Shown one piece after another: positions 34,572 to 46,390 of a stretch of 64,000 nt of DNA. This DNA comes from Merluccius polli (taxonomy: Eukaryota; Chordata; Actinopteri; Gadiformes; Merlucciidae). How positions within the stretch are numbered: the first letter of the stretch is position 1; each line of letters starts with the position of its first letter. Under the pieces are notes generated by a model, which did not search any database, had not been told where the DNA came from, and worked only from the letters and a program-made list of their open reading frames with translations. The stretch covers positions 1-64,000 of the forward strand of contig JAOPHQ010006594.1 in NCBI GenBank assembly GCA_030340625.1. Reading direction: 5' to 3'. The translations under genes and the position numbers were made by a program.

Positions 34572-35085
34572 TTGCTGCCACGCCAGAAAAAGAAAAATGG
34601 ATCAGTATCACGTTATAACGTGAAAAGTTTATTGTTATGACAAGATGTTTTTCACGTTATAACAATATAAGTTGGTCTCAGGCGGAGGTGGGCACTTGGC
34701 CTTTTGCAATGAACTGGCATCACCATGGCAACACTGGCATCACCATGGCCCAAAACACGGATACCCCACTGTTGAGATTCCGTGTTTTGGGCCATGGTGA
34801 TGCCAGTGTTGCCATGGTGATGCCAGTTCATTGCAAAAGGCCAAGTGCCCACCTCCGCCCGAGGCCAAATTATATTGTTATAACGTGAAACGTTTCACGT
34901 TATAACAATATAAGTTATCACGTTATAACGTGATAAATAGTATATTGTTATAACGTGATAAGTTTGTATGTCGGAATAACATGAAAATATCTTGTTATAA
35001 TGTGAAAAACATCTTGTTATAACAATACACTTTTCACGTTATAACGTGATACTGATCCATTTTTCTTGTTCTGGCGTGGCAGCAA
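34572..35085. mobile_element. Near-complete palindromic MITE flanked by TA (mariner-like)
   Basis: Ends TTGCTGCCACGCCAGAA / TTCTGGCGTGGCAGCAA are flanked by TA on each side (34570-34571, 35086-35087). Both halves carry CACGTTATAACGTG motifs. The centre (34680-34860) is a long hairpin built on GGCATCACCATGG units, so almost the whole element folds back. It abuts the CACTG element that starts at 35088. Confidence 0.7.
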
Positions 35086-35309
35086 TACACTGCGGTCAAG
35101 CCAGCCGTTACTCCGATCACCGTGGTCAAATCAGCCGCACTTATATTTTGAGTGTACAAGTATTCTCAGCATTACAGTAAATGCGGAGAAACAGCGTATT
35201 CACCTCCGGTTTTCAAAATAAATGTATTAAGAACAGTAAGCTATAATTCAAACCTACATTTAAATAAAATATGTTGTGTTAACGTGTTTCATGTGCCCAT
35301 GATGAATGA

Positions 35310-38050
35310 AAAACTTAATATCAATTATCTTTATTACACCAGTGTGGAGAAATGCCAAAATAAAAGTCCCATATTTGTACCTCCAAGTGGCATATTTTCT
35401 TAAATTTGAGCTACTGTAAAATCACTTTGCTCAATAATTCCTGGCTATGGATGGTATATTTGACTTCTACACATCTAAGACTACACCCACAGTCAATATC
35501 AAGCAGTTTTACTGTAGCAATTTGTAGAAATTCAACAATAAAAGACCCATATGTGTACCTCCAGATAGCACAATTTCATATATTTGAGCTACTGTAAAAT
35601 CGCTTTGCTCAATAATTCCTGGCTATGGATGGTATATTTGACTTCTACACATCTAAGACTACACCCACACTCAATATCAAGCATTTTTACTGTACAATTT
35701 TGGAGAAATGTAACAATAAAAGTCCCATATGTGTACCTCCAGATAGCACAATTTCATATATTTGAGCTACTGTAAAATCACTTTGCTCAATAATTCCTCG
35801 CTATGGATGGTATATTCGACTTCAACACATGTAAGACTACACCCACACTCAATATCAAGCATTTTTACTGTACCATTTTGGAGAAATTCAACAATAAAAG
35901 TCCCATATGTGTACCTCCAGATAGCACAATTTCATGTATTTGAGCTACTGTAAAATCACTTTGCTCAATAATTCCTGGCTATGGATGGTATATTTGACTT
36001 CTACACATGTAAGACTACACCCACACTCAATATCAAGCATTTTTACTGTACCATTTTGGAGAAATTCAACAATAAAAGTCCCACATTTATACCTCCAGAT
36101 AGCACACATTCATATATTTGAGCTACTGTAAAATCACTTTGCTCAATAATTCCTGGCTATGGATGGTATATTTGACTTCTACACATCTAATACTACACCC
36201 ACAGTCAATGTCAAGCATTTTTACTGTACCAATTTGGAGAAATTCAACAATAAAGTCCCATATGTGTACCTCCAGATAGCACAATTTCATATATTTGAGC
36301 TACTGTAAAATCACTTTACTCAATAATTCCTGGCTATGGATTGTATATTTGACTTCTACACATGTAAGCCTACACCCACACTCAATATCAAGCATTTTAA
36401 CTGTACTATTTTGGAGAAATTCAACAATAAAAGTCCCACATTTATACCTCCAGATAGCACACTTTCATATATTTGAGCTACTGTAAAATCACTTTGCTCA
36501 ATAATTCCTGGCTATGGATGGTATATTTGACTTCTACACATGTAAGACTATGCCCACACTCAATATCAAGCATTTTAACTGCACCAATTTGGAGAAAATC
36601 AACAATAAAATTCCTACATTTATACCTCCAGATAGCACACTTTCGTATATTTGAGCTACTGTAAAATCACTTTGCTCAATAATTCCTGGCTATGGATGGT
36701 ATATTTGACTTCTACACATCTAAGACTACACCCACAGTCAATGTCAAGCATTTTTACTGTACCAATTTGGAGACATTCAACAATAAATCCCATATGTGTA
36801 CCTCCAGATAGCACAATTTCATATATTTGAGCTACTGTAAAATCACTTTACTCAATAATTCCTGGGTATGGATGGTATATTTGACTTCTACACATCTAAG
36901 ATTACAGCCACACTCAATATCAAGCATTTTTACTGTACCATTTTGGAGAAATTCAACAATAAAAGTCCCATATGTGTACCTCCGGATAGCACACTTTCAT
37001 ATATTTGAGCTACTGTAAAATCACTTTGCTCAATAATTCCTGGTTATGGATGGTATATTTGACTTCTACACATCTAATACTACACCCACAGTCAATGTCA
37101 AGCATTTTTACTGTACCAATTTGGAGAAATTCAACAATAAAGTCCCATATGTGTACCTCCAGATAGCACAATTTCATATATTTGAGCTACTGTAAAATCA
37201 CTTTACTCAATAATTCCTGGCTATGGATGGTATATTTGACTTCTACACATGTAAGCCTACACCCACACTCAATATCAAGCATTTTTACTGTACTATTTTG
37301 GAGAAATTCAACAATAACAGTCCCACATTTATACCTCCAGATAGCACACTTTCATATATTTGAGCTACTGTAAAATCACTTTGCTCAATAATTCCTGGCT
37401 ATGGATGGTATATTTGACTTCTACACATGTAAGACTATGCCCACACTCAATATCAAGCATTTTAACTGCACCAATTTGGAGAAAATCAACAATAAAATTC
37501 CTACATTTATACCTCCAGATAGCACACTTTCATATATTTGAGCTACTGTAAAATCACTTTGCTCAATAATTCCTGGCTATGGATGGTATATTTGACTTCT
37601 ACACATGTAAGACTATGCCCACACTCAATATCAAGCATTTTTACTGCACCAATTTGGAGAAAATCAACAATAAAATTCCTACATTTATACCTCCAGATAG
37701 CACACTTTCATATATTTGAGCTACTGTAAAATCACTTTGCTCAATAATTCCTGGCTATGGATGGTATATTTGACTTCTACACATCTAAGACTACACCCAC
37801 AGTCAATGTCAAGCATTTTTACTGTACCAATTTGGAGAAATTCAACAATAAAAGTCCCATATGTGTACCTCCGGATAGCACACTTTCATATATTTGAGCT
37901 ACTGTAAAATCACTTTGCTCAATAATTCCTGGCTATGGATGGTATATTTGACTTCTACACATGTAAGACTACGCCCACACTCAATATCAAGCATTTTGAC
38001 TGCACCAATTTGGAGAAGATCAACAAGAAAAGTCCCATATTTGTACCTAT
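35310..38050 (+). repeat. ~178-bp satellite array, about 15 monomers
   Basis: The anchor GAGCTACTGTAAAATCACTT recurs at 35408, 35586, 35764 and so on to about 37896, spaced 176-178 bp. Monomers carry an AATAAA within CAATAAAAGTCCC. Two runs of five monomers (about 36120-37007 and 37008-37895) share diagnostic variants at a spacing near 887 bp, indicating a higher-order duplication. The repeated 63-codon frames begin at TTG, are reset in each monomer because 178 is not a multiple of three, and are not genes. Confidence 0.95.
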
Positions 38051-38345
38051 TGGTACACAAAACTGGTAGATCAGCCCATTAGTCATGATTGATTCTGGGA
38101 TGGACCAATGACAGCCGAGGGTCGATGCTCCCTCCCTCTTGGGTCTCGGTCACCATACGCTCTCGCGTGTTGACGTTTTTCCAGAAGACATCAAAAGGCG
38201 TAGCAGGCCGGCGTGGTTGGTAAAGGACACTAGAGACACTCAACCTTTCACCGTGGAGAAGGAGCTGCTGCTGCTCAGCGGAGTCCCGGCCGCGCACAAG
38301 GGAGAAGTTTACCTTCAGGGCTTTCTGGCAGAAAGGGCTTTCTGC
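38050..38345 (+). repeat. Conserved ~300-bp block between satellite and core
   Basis: Begins TGGTACACAAAACTGGTAGA and ends at GGGCTTTCTGCCTAACC. It is found again at 59747-60818 (split by a MITE) and inverted at 61745-62035. An open frame (38139-38369) is only partly preserved between copies, since small indels shift it, so coding constraint is doubtful. Confidence 0.8.
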
Positions 38346-38765
38346 CTAACCCTAACCCTAACCAAGTAGTTGTGTTGCCTAACCCTAACCCTAAACCTAA
38401 CCAAGTAGTTGTGTTGCCTAACCCTAACCAAGTAGTTTTGTTGCCTAACCCTAAACCTAACCCTAACCAAGTAGTTGTGTTGCCTAACCCTAACTCTAAA
38501 CCTAACCAAGTAGTTGTGTTGCCTAACCCTAACTCTAAACCTAACCAAGTAGTTGTGTTGCCTAACCCTAACCAAGTAGTTTTGTTGCCTAACCCTAAAC
38601 CTAACCAAGTAGTTGTGTTGCCTAACCCTAACCAAGTAGTTGTGTTGCCTAACCCTAAACCTAACCAAGTAGTTGTGTTGCCTAACCCTAACAAAGTAGT
38701 TGTGTTGCCTAACCCTAACCAAGTAGTTGTGTTGCCTAAATCTAACCAAGTAGTTCCGTTGCATT
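38345..38765 (+). repeat. Telomere-like minisatellite core
   Basis: Units of about 27 bp combine CCTAACCCTAACC with AAGTAGTTGTGTTG; some units carry one or two extra CCTAAA/CCCTAA hexamers. At least thirteen units. Confidence 0.92.
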
Positions 38766-38775
38766 TTGTACAGTA

Positions 38776-39562
38776 ATTGTATTGTGTTGATGTAGTGTTC
38801 AAGATCTAAAATGTGCATTTCTGTATTAGTGTTTAACACAGAAACCAACTGTGCCATGTGTGCATCAACTAAACCACCTGGTTCAGGGCCTTCCTTCACT
38901 GACTGGGTAAGAATTATGTAACTCTCTCTTTTCAGCAAATTGTAGCATTTTATCTAAATTGGGCATTACAGAGAGATGACAGTAAATTAAGGTAGAGAGA
39001 CAAAAATGACTTCAACCAAGAGTACACGTTTTACTGTTCTACGTGCTGACATAATAATGCATATGATTTGAGATATCACATTATATACATTATATATTAA
39101 GTTGTTTTGTTAAGATCAAAGGAAACTAAATACTGGACCAAATCTGTTGCAATGTCTGAGAGGTAGTTTTACTGTAAGATAAAGAAAAGGAGTAAATTCC
39201 AAGGAAGAGATTCTGTGGACAAAGGAGGAGGGTAATGAAAGTGCAGGTCTGGATGGGCAATGGCAGAGTGGAGCTGAGTGGTATGGACATGAGGATAATG
39301 ACAGGGCGTGCCTGGATCTATTCCGCTAGACACTTTACATGTACTATTGTCCTAGACATGAACCTATGGACTGGGCGCACATGACTCTGTGCTGTGAATT
39401 GACCGTATACTCTGGTGACACGACAAGCTGGCAAATGGCAGGGGAAATGTACGTTGTAGTCCTGGGTCTATTTCCTCTAAGTACAGCAATTTGTGGCTGT
39501 GATTCCCTCTCTATACACACATACAGATGGGCATGCACACAAACACACACGCACACAAACCC

Positions 39563-39640
<78 letters not shown>

Positions 39641-40890
39641 GCACCTTGTGTCAGGAAGTCTATTTGATGAGAAGGTGTGTGAAGAGGGGAACTAATTTGA
39701 GCCAATCATGGGCAGCAGGCAGTGAGCCAAAGCTATTTCCTTTCTGTTTATGAGCGCAGCAGCACTGCATTACAATGTCTGTTACATGGAGCAGCTTACT
39801 CTGGTACCAAGCCACAAGTCTCCCCCACAACACTTACAATGTACTCTTTAGACACTCACATTCTGTATGTTACGTTATATGTGTTGCATTCTATATGTCA
39901 TATTATTTATGTTACCTTCTGTCAGTTCTATCTGTTACATTCTATCAGTTTTGTTGATTTGATCAGTTGCATTCTGTAGTTCTATGTCAGTTCTACCTAC
40001 TGCCGACTGTTTTATTCCACTCTGCCCAAAACACTTCATACTGCAAATAAATACTCGCCAAACTCTTGGTAGGCAGCCGCGTATGAGACTCATGCATATG
40101 CATATACTGTATCTGTTGACAACGGGATATTTAAAGGAAATTACAGAACGGCAAAAGATGAAAGAGATAAGGAAATATTAGTTATAATCTTTTCCACTTC
40201 ATCTAACGTCATAGTTACATGACACCACGCGCACACATAGTACAGACACACACGCACACACACACAAATAAACCACTGCCCTTTTAAGTGGTGGGTGGAA
40301 GAAGCTCACTAATTGGATGATCAAAGTTAGAATCTGAGGTTTCTCATGGCAACGGGGTTGGTTTGGTATTGTAATTGCAGGCAAAGGAAATATTATATAT
40401 TTTGATAGGTCTGTGTGGGTGTGTGTGCGCGCGCATGTGAGTGTGCACATTATAGACATTATGGTTAAAAAATAGCAGGATACATTATGGTTAAGATAGG
40501 CTACGTTCTCTTCTCTCATTCTTTTTTTCTTTTCACACAGGGGACCGATTTGCACAACATTAACACATCCCTACGGAAGCCCTGAAAGGCAACAACAAAA
40601 TCTAGACCTATAGAAAAATATAGAAAAGAATGTTTAGCCTATAAATAAAACTCTTTTTTGTAAGCAATTCATGGAGGAATTAATTTGTAAAACAACGCAA
40701 TTCCTTACGTGGCTGAAGTGGGTCTCCTTCTGTGAGATTTAAGCAAACATACGGAAGCCCCCTACAGTACAGTGAAAACCTCTGGATCATAGAAATCATA
40801 TGGTCTGGATCAACCCATAACCCATATAGTCAAATGGCCTCTATGGGTGTGTCAGTGAGGCTCATAGACTGTATGTGGGGGCTTTCTTTT
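38776..40890. other. No gene seen; (CA)n microsatellite
   Basis: A (CA)n tract of about 75 bp lies at 39565-39638. Repeats of GTTACATTCT(A/G)T-like phrases occur at about 39865-39990. No exon is supported. Confidence 0.5.
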
Positions 40891-40938
40891 CACCATCTGC
40901 CACTGCTTGGCTTTTTTGCCAAGCAGTGGCAGATGGTG
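40891..40938. repeat. Perfect 21-bp hairpin with T6 loop
   Basis: CACCATCTGCCACTGCTTGG-C (40891-40911), TTTTTT loop, then the exact reverse complement (40918-40938). Confidence 0.9.
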
Positions 40939-41580
40939 ATCTGTGATATGTATTGGTCAGTCTTTATAGATCCTTTTCCTGATTGTGGAACATCATGTCA
41001 TTCAACAACACACAACCATTGCTGAACCGAACAAATATCAAATATATTATTTTAAAAAAGAGCACAAAAAGGATATCAGCAGGTCTTTGTAGATGTGTGG
41101 TTATAGCAAGAAGGAAAAGGATGTGGACATCCATGCACCGAGCGCATCACACACATCCATGTAGGCCCCTACAAAACCTTTGCGCAGTACAGGGCAAAAA
41201 AAGTAGGAATTCTTATCCCTTTATTAGACCTATCACCACCAATGTATCGATGCACTTCGAGTAGCCCAGTTCTGGCTACTCGTCTACTAGTCTCGCATAG
41301 CCAGACCTATCTCCACACTCTGTTTTAGTGCTGTGCCAGCGCTGGAGAAAGGTCTGGCTCTACTCACTATCATTCTGGTATAGGGAAAAAACGCTTAACC
41401 ATTAATTGTCTTAGGCGGCACTAAGCCGAGGATGCAGCAACGGTGGCAGATGGTGGAAGGGGGAGGAGTATAAGGTATAAGCCCGCTCAGAGCCTGCCAT
41501 TGGGTGACTATTACAGTCGCCCAATGGCAGGCTTGGGCGGGCTTATACCAATAACCTACATCCGTTAAGCCAGACTAGGC
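40939..41580. mobile_element. Hairpin-rich MITE-like region
   Basis: From about 41287 to 41580, CTAGTCTCGCATAGCCAGACC on the left and GCCAGACTAGGC on the right are partly inverted. An internal imperfect hairpin spans about 41474-41548 (GCCTGCCATTGGG / CCCAATGGCAGGC). The boundaries and family are uncertain. 40939-41286 shows nothing. Confidence 0.4.
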
Positions 41581-41582
41581 TA

Positions 41583-42360
41583 CTACAGACTGATAATTGC
41601 CTCTCCCCTCCTTTGCTTGTCACTTGTCTGTGCGGATGGAGAGATGGTGCCTTGTTTACTTGCTTGTTTACAAATCATAATTGAGTCAACTCTATAGGAT
41701 ATAGCTTCATAACCAATGACAAGGAGGGAAGAGGCAATTATTAGTATATAGTAGCCAGAAGCTGGTTTAAGCAGCCTGACCCAGCCCAAGTCAGACTTAT
41801 TAGACTCTGGGGCTGGGTGAGGCTGCACACCTGTGCTGCATGAGCAATCAAGGCACACAGGATAAACCAGCTATCACCACACACACTCGGGGAGAGAGCC
41901 TCTGACATGTCAGCATTAAACAGCTGCTCTGGCTGTACAATCTTGCCAACTCTCCAATAAACCAGTTTGTACACTATCTATCTGCGTCTTGTGTGTCGGA
42001 GGAGCCCAGCAAAGCCACTTATGAGGCGTGTGGTAGGGTCTACTACCACACTGGTGCCCTCTCTGACCTGGAAGGGACACAGAAGGGCTGCCCGAAGATG
42101 CCCTGGGGCCACCAGCCGTGTCGACAGGCAGCCACCTCCCAGCACCAGCCCTTTTCCCAACAGCAGTGATCGCTGGTGGAGGCTGCAACAGCCCAGGTCC
42201 AATCGCGCCTCTGTCAGCCAGCTGTCAGGCCTCCCCCAGCCTGCCCAGACAGCCCCTGCAACGGCCAAGCCCTCCACCAGCCAAAGCAGCAGCCCCAGGA
42301 GTCTGGTCTCCGGGATGGAGGGGACGGGGGGGGTTGGATGGCCCTGTGTCCCTGTGTTAA
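41583..42360 (+). mobile_element. Possible LTR-retroelement remnant
   Basis: AGCTGGTTTAAGCAGCCTGA occurs near 41760 and a diverged copy near 43256. AATAAACCAGTTTGTACAC near 41956 resembles the poly(A) part of the Gypsy LTR at 63508. A Pro/Ser/Gln-rich frame follows (41967-42449). No RT, PBS or LTR pair was seen. Confidence 0.3.
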
Positions 42361-42452
42361 TTGTTAATTTATCTCTTGTTATATGCCAAATATGTCATTC
42401 ATTTTTTAGTATTTTTCCATCAAAATCCCTGTCTCTTCTCTTCCTGTAAAAT

Positions 42453-43195
42453 TAGGGTGACCAGACGTCCTCTTTTGCCCGGACATGTCCTCTTTTTGAG
42501 ACCTAAAAAAATGTCCGGGCGGATTTTCGAAATCGTCCGGGATTTTTTTGTCAAACATCAGAATTTCCATTGCGTTCGCTGACCAAGTAGTCCCGCCCCC
42601 CCTACTCAGTTCTGTTGGCTTTGCTTTGAGTGGCAGTGAGTAGGGGGAGTTATAGGCTCTGACTGGAGAGCTGCCATCATTGGTCGATAGCCTTTTCTGT
42701 GACCTTTTAATTGGTCAGTCTGCACCTCAGTGGCGCGAGCAGCTTCCTGGTTTATCAAAGAGAGCGCATGTACCGGCGGCATCTCTGCAGCTATGCTGAA
42801 ACGTAAATGCAAGTTCACGGATTAACTAAAAAAATAAATATCCATGCTTTTGTCTTGGTCGCAATCCACACAAAGCTTTTTATTATTATAGGCACTTTTT
42901 ATTATTTTTTTTAGGTTATTGTTTTATAGGGACAAACATTGAAAACGTTTACTTTAGGCCTGTATTTTCTGTGCGTTTGCACTTTGAGGCATTGTTCTAT
43001 TCTATTCTATTTTGTCAGTGTTGTTAAGGGCCAATAAAGCTCATTTTCATATAGTCCCCATGACTGTGGACACATTTGTATGTGAACATCTATATGATAC
43101 ACTACAACTACCAACTACCAACTACCCCCCCCCCCCCCCCCCCCCCCCCCCGTTGAGGTGTCCTCCTTTTCACAAACTCATAAATGGTCACCCTA
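42453..43195. mobile_element. hAT-type MITE (TAGGGTGACCA ends)
   Basis: Ends TAGGGTGACCA / TGGTCACCCTA are flanked by a perfect 8-bp TSD TGTAAAAT (42445-42452, 43196-43203). TCCTCTTTT / AGGTGTCCTCC subterminal matches and a poly-C run near 43125-43151 are present. No transposase. Confidence 0.9.
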
Positions 43196-43203
43196 TGTAA
43201 AAT

Positions 43204-44053
43204 GGTTTCAAATATTTGACTCATCTTGCACGGGCGTTTACTAATTTTGTGCTTGCTGGTTTAAGCAGCCTCACCTGGCCCGAGACAGAAAACCCTAAAA
43301 CCCACTAGGAATACACCAATCATAGCACCTACAAATGTACAAGGCTAGACACACAAAACAATTAGCCTACACTTTTTTAAAAAGACAATGAGATACAGAG
43401 TTAGCTCAAATGTTCAAATTATTATCTTTATATTCAAGCATATCAAAAGTATCAAAAAACTTCACACACACATTCACTGAAATTGAACATAAGCTACTGC
43501 TCACTGGTGTCTATAAAGAAAACAGAACACAAATAAACATATATACACTGAAACCATAGCCAAATGTTTAGCTATGTGCACCTGAAGGTTCCTACTCTGA
43601 GTCTGACGCTGAACTGTCCACCACCATCTCCAGTTGTGCAGGAGCACCTGCAGCACTAGTGCTGCTGCTGCTTCCTTCTCCATATTTTTCAGTTTAGCCT
43701 ACTGTTAACATTCCACCAATTACTATTTTTTTTATATTCTAGAGACAATAGACAATAACATTGATGTTGTAGCTTAGGCTACACTATGGCCCAACATACA
43801 GTACTGTGCATAAATCTAACAATCTGAATGTGTGGTCAAATTTAGCACTAGAAAAATATTGTATCTCTGAGAAACAATATTTTACATGTAAATGATTGTG
43901 TTAGTTTGCCATATTCAAATATTGTGACAGTTGAAAGACCTATACAGCCTGTACCTGAACTGAAGTGGACTTTTTTCTGATATCAAAATATGTTGCATCA
44001 TATGTAGTAAATTACGTGTGTATTGTGTTGTTGTTGTTATTATTATTATTATT

Positions 44054-44114
<61 letters not shown>

Positions 44115-44983
44115 CATTATTATTTATTTACTCTGACATCCATATCCCAGTGTAGTTGAATGTTTAATATAAAGTATGAGACCTTGTGTTGCTTTTAAGA
44201 CTAACCTTCTTTCAATCGGATAAGCTTGCATTGCACTTATTGATACTAGTTGAATATTTATAGTTGTGCTATTCTCTACTAATCTCACTAATCTACTAAT
44301 CCCTCTTGTGTTATGAAAATAGCTACTTAATTATCTCCACATGATGTACAACCCCACTCTCAAATTCATTACCATACTGTACGTATGGCAAGTATTGTCT
44401 GTAGTGATTGATTATTTTACATTTTTACATGCACCATCACCATCACCACCACCACCATCACTTCCACCACCACCATTAGCACCACCACCATACACCACCA
44501 CCAACCTTTCATCATCTCCCCCATGCATTGATCTCTCAGCTTGCTCACGAGTCACTGGCAGCACACACACTGAGATCCCCTACACTTCACCTAAAGATAT
44601 TACGAGTTCAAGATCATGCATTACTTCAAACACTCACACCCCCTCATTTAGCCTTGACACAATATTGTCAACAATGCTGTCAAGACTTGTGGTAATTTTC
44701 TTGTCTGTATCAAAAGAGGCCAAAGAGATAATTTGTGGCTGATCATTTCTCTGATTGGGAACATGCAAGTCTGCTACATATGGAGATGGGTAGCAGGTTA
44801 AAATGTATTTACCCTGCTGTGAAATCAGATGAAAGCATTTATCTAATGGATTAGTATTGCACACCTTCTGGTGTGGAGATCAACTGTAAGAGAATACAAT
44901 ACACAACTTTCCTCTATAAGCCTATCTGATCTGATCTCTCTATCTATTTTCCTTTATCTCTCTTTCCCTGCCTCTACCTCCCA

Positions 44984-45064
<81 letters not shown>

Positions 45065-45470
45065 TATGTTCCCATCCTTTTGTTCCTTATCGGGCGTGAT
45101 GTTGTCTGACAGGAGGTCGCCCGAGGGCAGGGCTGACTCTTTCGATAATGAAGTACGCTACACTATAGGCTATACGTTAGCTACAATAAAGGCTGTAATA
45201 AAAGCTGGCTTCTCTCTATGATGGAGAAGATATTATGGAAGACTTGATTGAGCCTTCAGAGCCAAGTTTTGAGCCGGTCGATGTGGAGAATACAATGTGG
45301 GGAGTTAGTTAAGTTGTACGGCTGACTAAGCCGAGATGCATGAACAGATTTGATGCGAGAATTTGATTCGCTTTTAAGTTCAGCCAATGTTTATGTCCAC
45401 TGGTTGGACCCCTGCCGCTCTTTGTTCAGTTAGCAGAAAAACCGAACAGAATTATTTATAAAATCACAAG

Positions 45471-45523
<53 letters not shown>

Positions 45524-45580
45524 CTTGAGTTTACCTGAGATAAATTAATATTGTTTCCGAACTTGGGTACTATACACTAA
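43204..45580. other. No gene seen; four microsatellites
   Basis: (ATT)n at about 44036-44125, (CAC)n-rich at 44430-44500, (CT)n at about 44989-45059, and (TA)n at about 45473-45520. Open frames crossing them are compositional. Confidence 0.6.
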
Positions 45581-45584
45581 TTAA

Positions 45585-46120
45585 AGGTAGGGTGGATGAT
45601 GTTTTCCTGCAGCATTTTTTACCATATTGCTTAAAATCTCCTTCACACACAGATTGAAACCAATGAATTAAATGATATGACACATACACCGAAAAAAATA
45701 GTCATCTGTGGGATGGGCAGGACTGAAAAAACTCCATCCAATCATTATGAGCGTCACGTTCAAGATGTTTGGATGGTGACTTGTCTATCAAACTCAACTG
45801 CCATTTGTCCCTCCCCCCTCCCTCCTCTGCGCGTACTCCTCTTCGGGCACGAACGAATCGCGCGCCCTCAGAGGCTTGGCTACTGGCTGGTTAGCTGCAT
45901 ATCAGATAGCACGGGCTGCTGAAAGAAAACAAATTATATAGTTATAAGTAAAATAAAGTGTAGCACTCGTGAACCCTCGGGAACAAGCGCTGTGCGTTCC
46001 TGTACTCTGGAGGCGTGGCTTCGGGGGGGGAGGCTGAGGAAAGGGGGTTGGACTTTTGAATTGTTTTTTTTCTAAATGCTGTGTGCTCAAACCGTTTTTC
46101 CAACATCCTCCACCCTACCT
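45585..46120. mobile_element. MITE with TTAA target site
   Basis: Ends AGGTAGGGTGGATGATGTT / AACATCCTCCACCCTACCT (18/19 match) sit directly inside TTAA on both sides (45581-45584, 46121-46124). TTAA duplication is characteristic of piggyBac-type insertion. The interior is noncoding. Confidence 0.8.
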
Positions 46121-46257
46121 TTAATGCATCACTGACTGCTTTCTCATAAGTTAAGAGAGTTCAGTTTAGAGATAGACATTGCTTAGAGATGTCTATTTTG
46201 TTTTATCTGGTTAGCTGCCACATAATTAATTATTTGTATTTATTGATGTTAGTTATA

Positions 46258-46390
46258 CTTTTATCCAAAGCAAATTACACTGAATTCAGATACATGTCAT
46301 TGAGGAACATGTAGGGGTTAGGGCATCTTGCTCAAGGATGCCTACAGGACATTTGGGATGGAACTCAGTAACACCCAGATTACGATTGCT
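46258..46390 (-). mobile_element. SINE fragment
   Basis: CTTTTATCCAAAGCAAATTAC, ATACATGTCATTGAGGAAC and GGGCATCTTGCTCAAGGATGCC match the family at 17885 and 23403. Confidence 0.6.

Larger units (their letters stand above)
35088..38775 (+). mobile_element. CACTG composite satellite element, copy 1 (single arm)
   Basis: Starts CACTGCGGTCAAGCCAGCCG. It has a unique terminal segment (to about 35310), fifteen ~178-bp satellite monomers (to about 38050), a conserved block (38050-38345) and a telomere-like minisatellite core (38345-38765). The same order is found in both arms of the palindromic copy at 56140-63044. Here the sequence leaves the core into unrelated DNA and no inverted second arm follows. 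The CACTG start recalls CMC-type (CACTA/Mirage/Chapaev) termini, but no transposase and no clear TSD are seen. Confidence 0.75.

Noticed and set aside
35406..38082. Series of near-identical 63-residue open frames, one per 178 bp
   Set aside because: They start at TTG, reset with each monomer because 178 is not divisible by three, and mirror the satellite period. They are satellite DNA, not a tandem gene family. The inverted set at 58224-62631 is the same.
38139..38369. ORF in the ~300-bp conserved block as a candidate protein of the CACTG element
   Set aside because: Indels between the three copies shift the frame after about 45 codons and no motif is recognised, so sequence conservation is better explained by shared descent of noncoding DNA.
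38275..38938. Long repetitive open frames on both strands (about 200 and 175 codons), and similar ones at 60788-61769
   Set aside because: They are translations of the telomere-like minisatellite and follow its unit structure, with no conserved domain.
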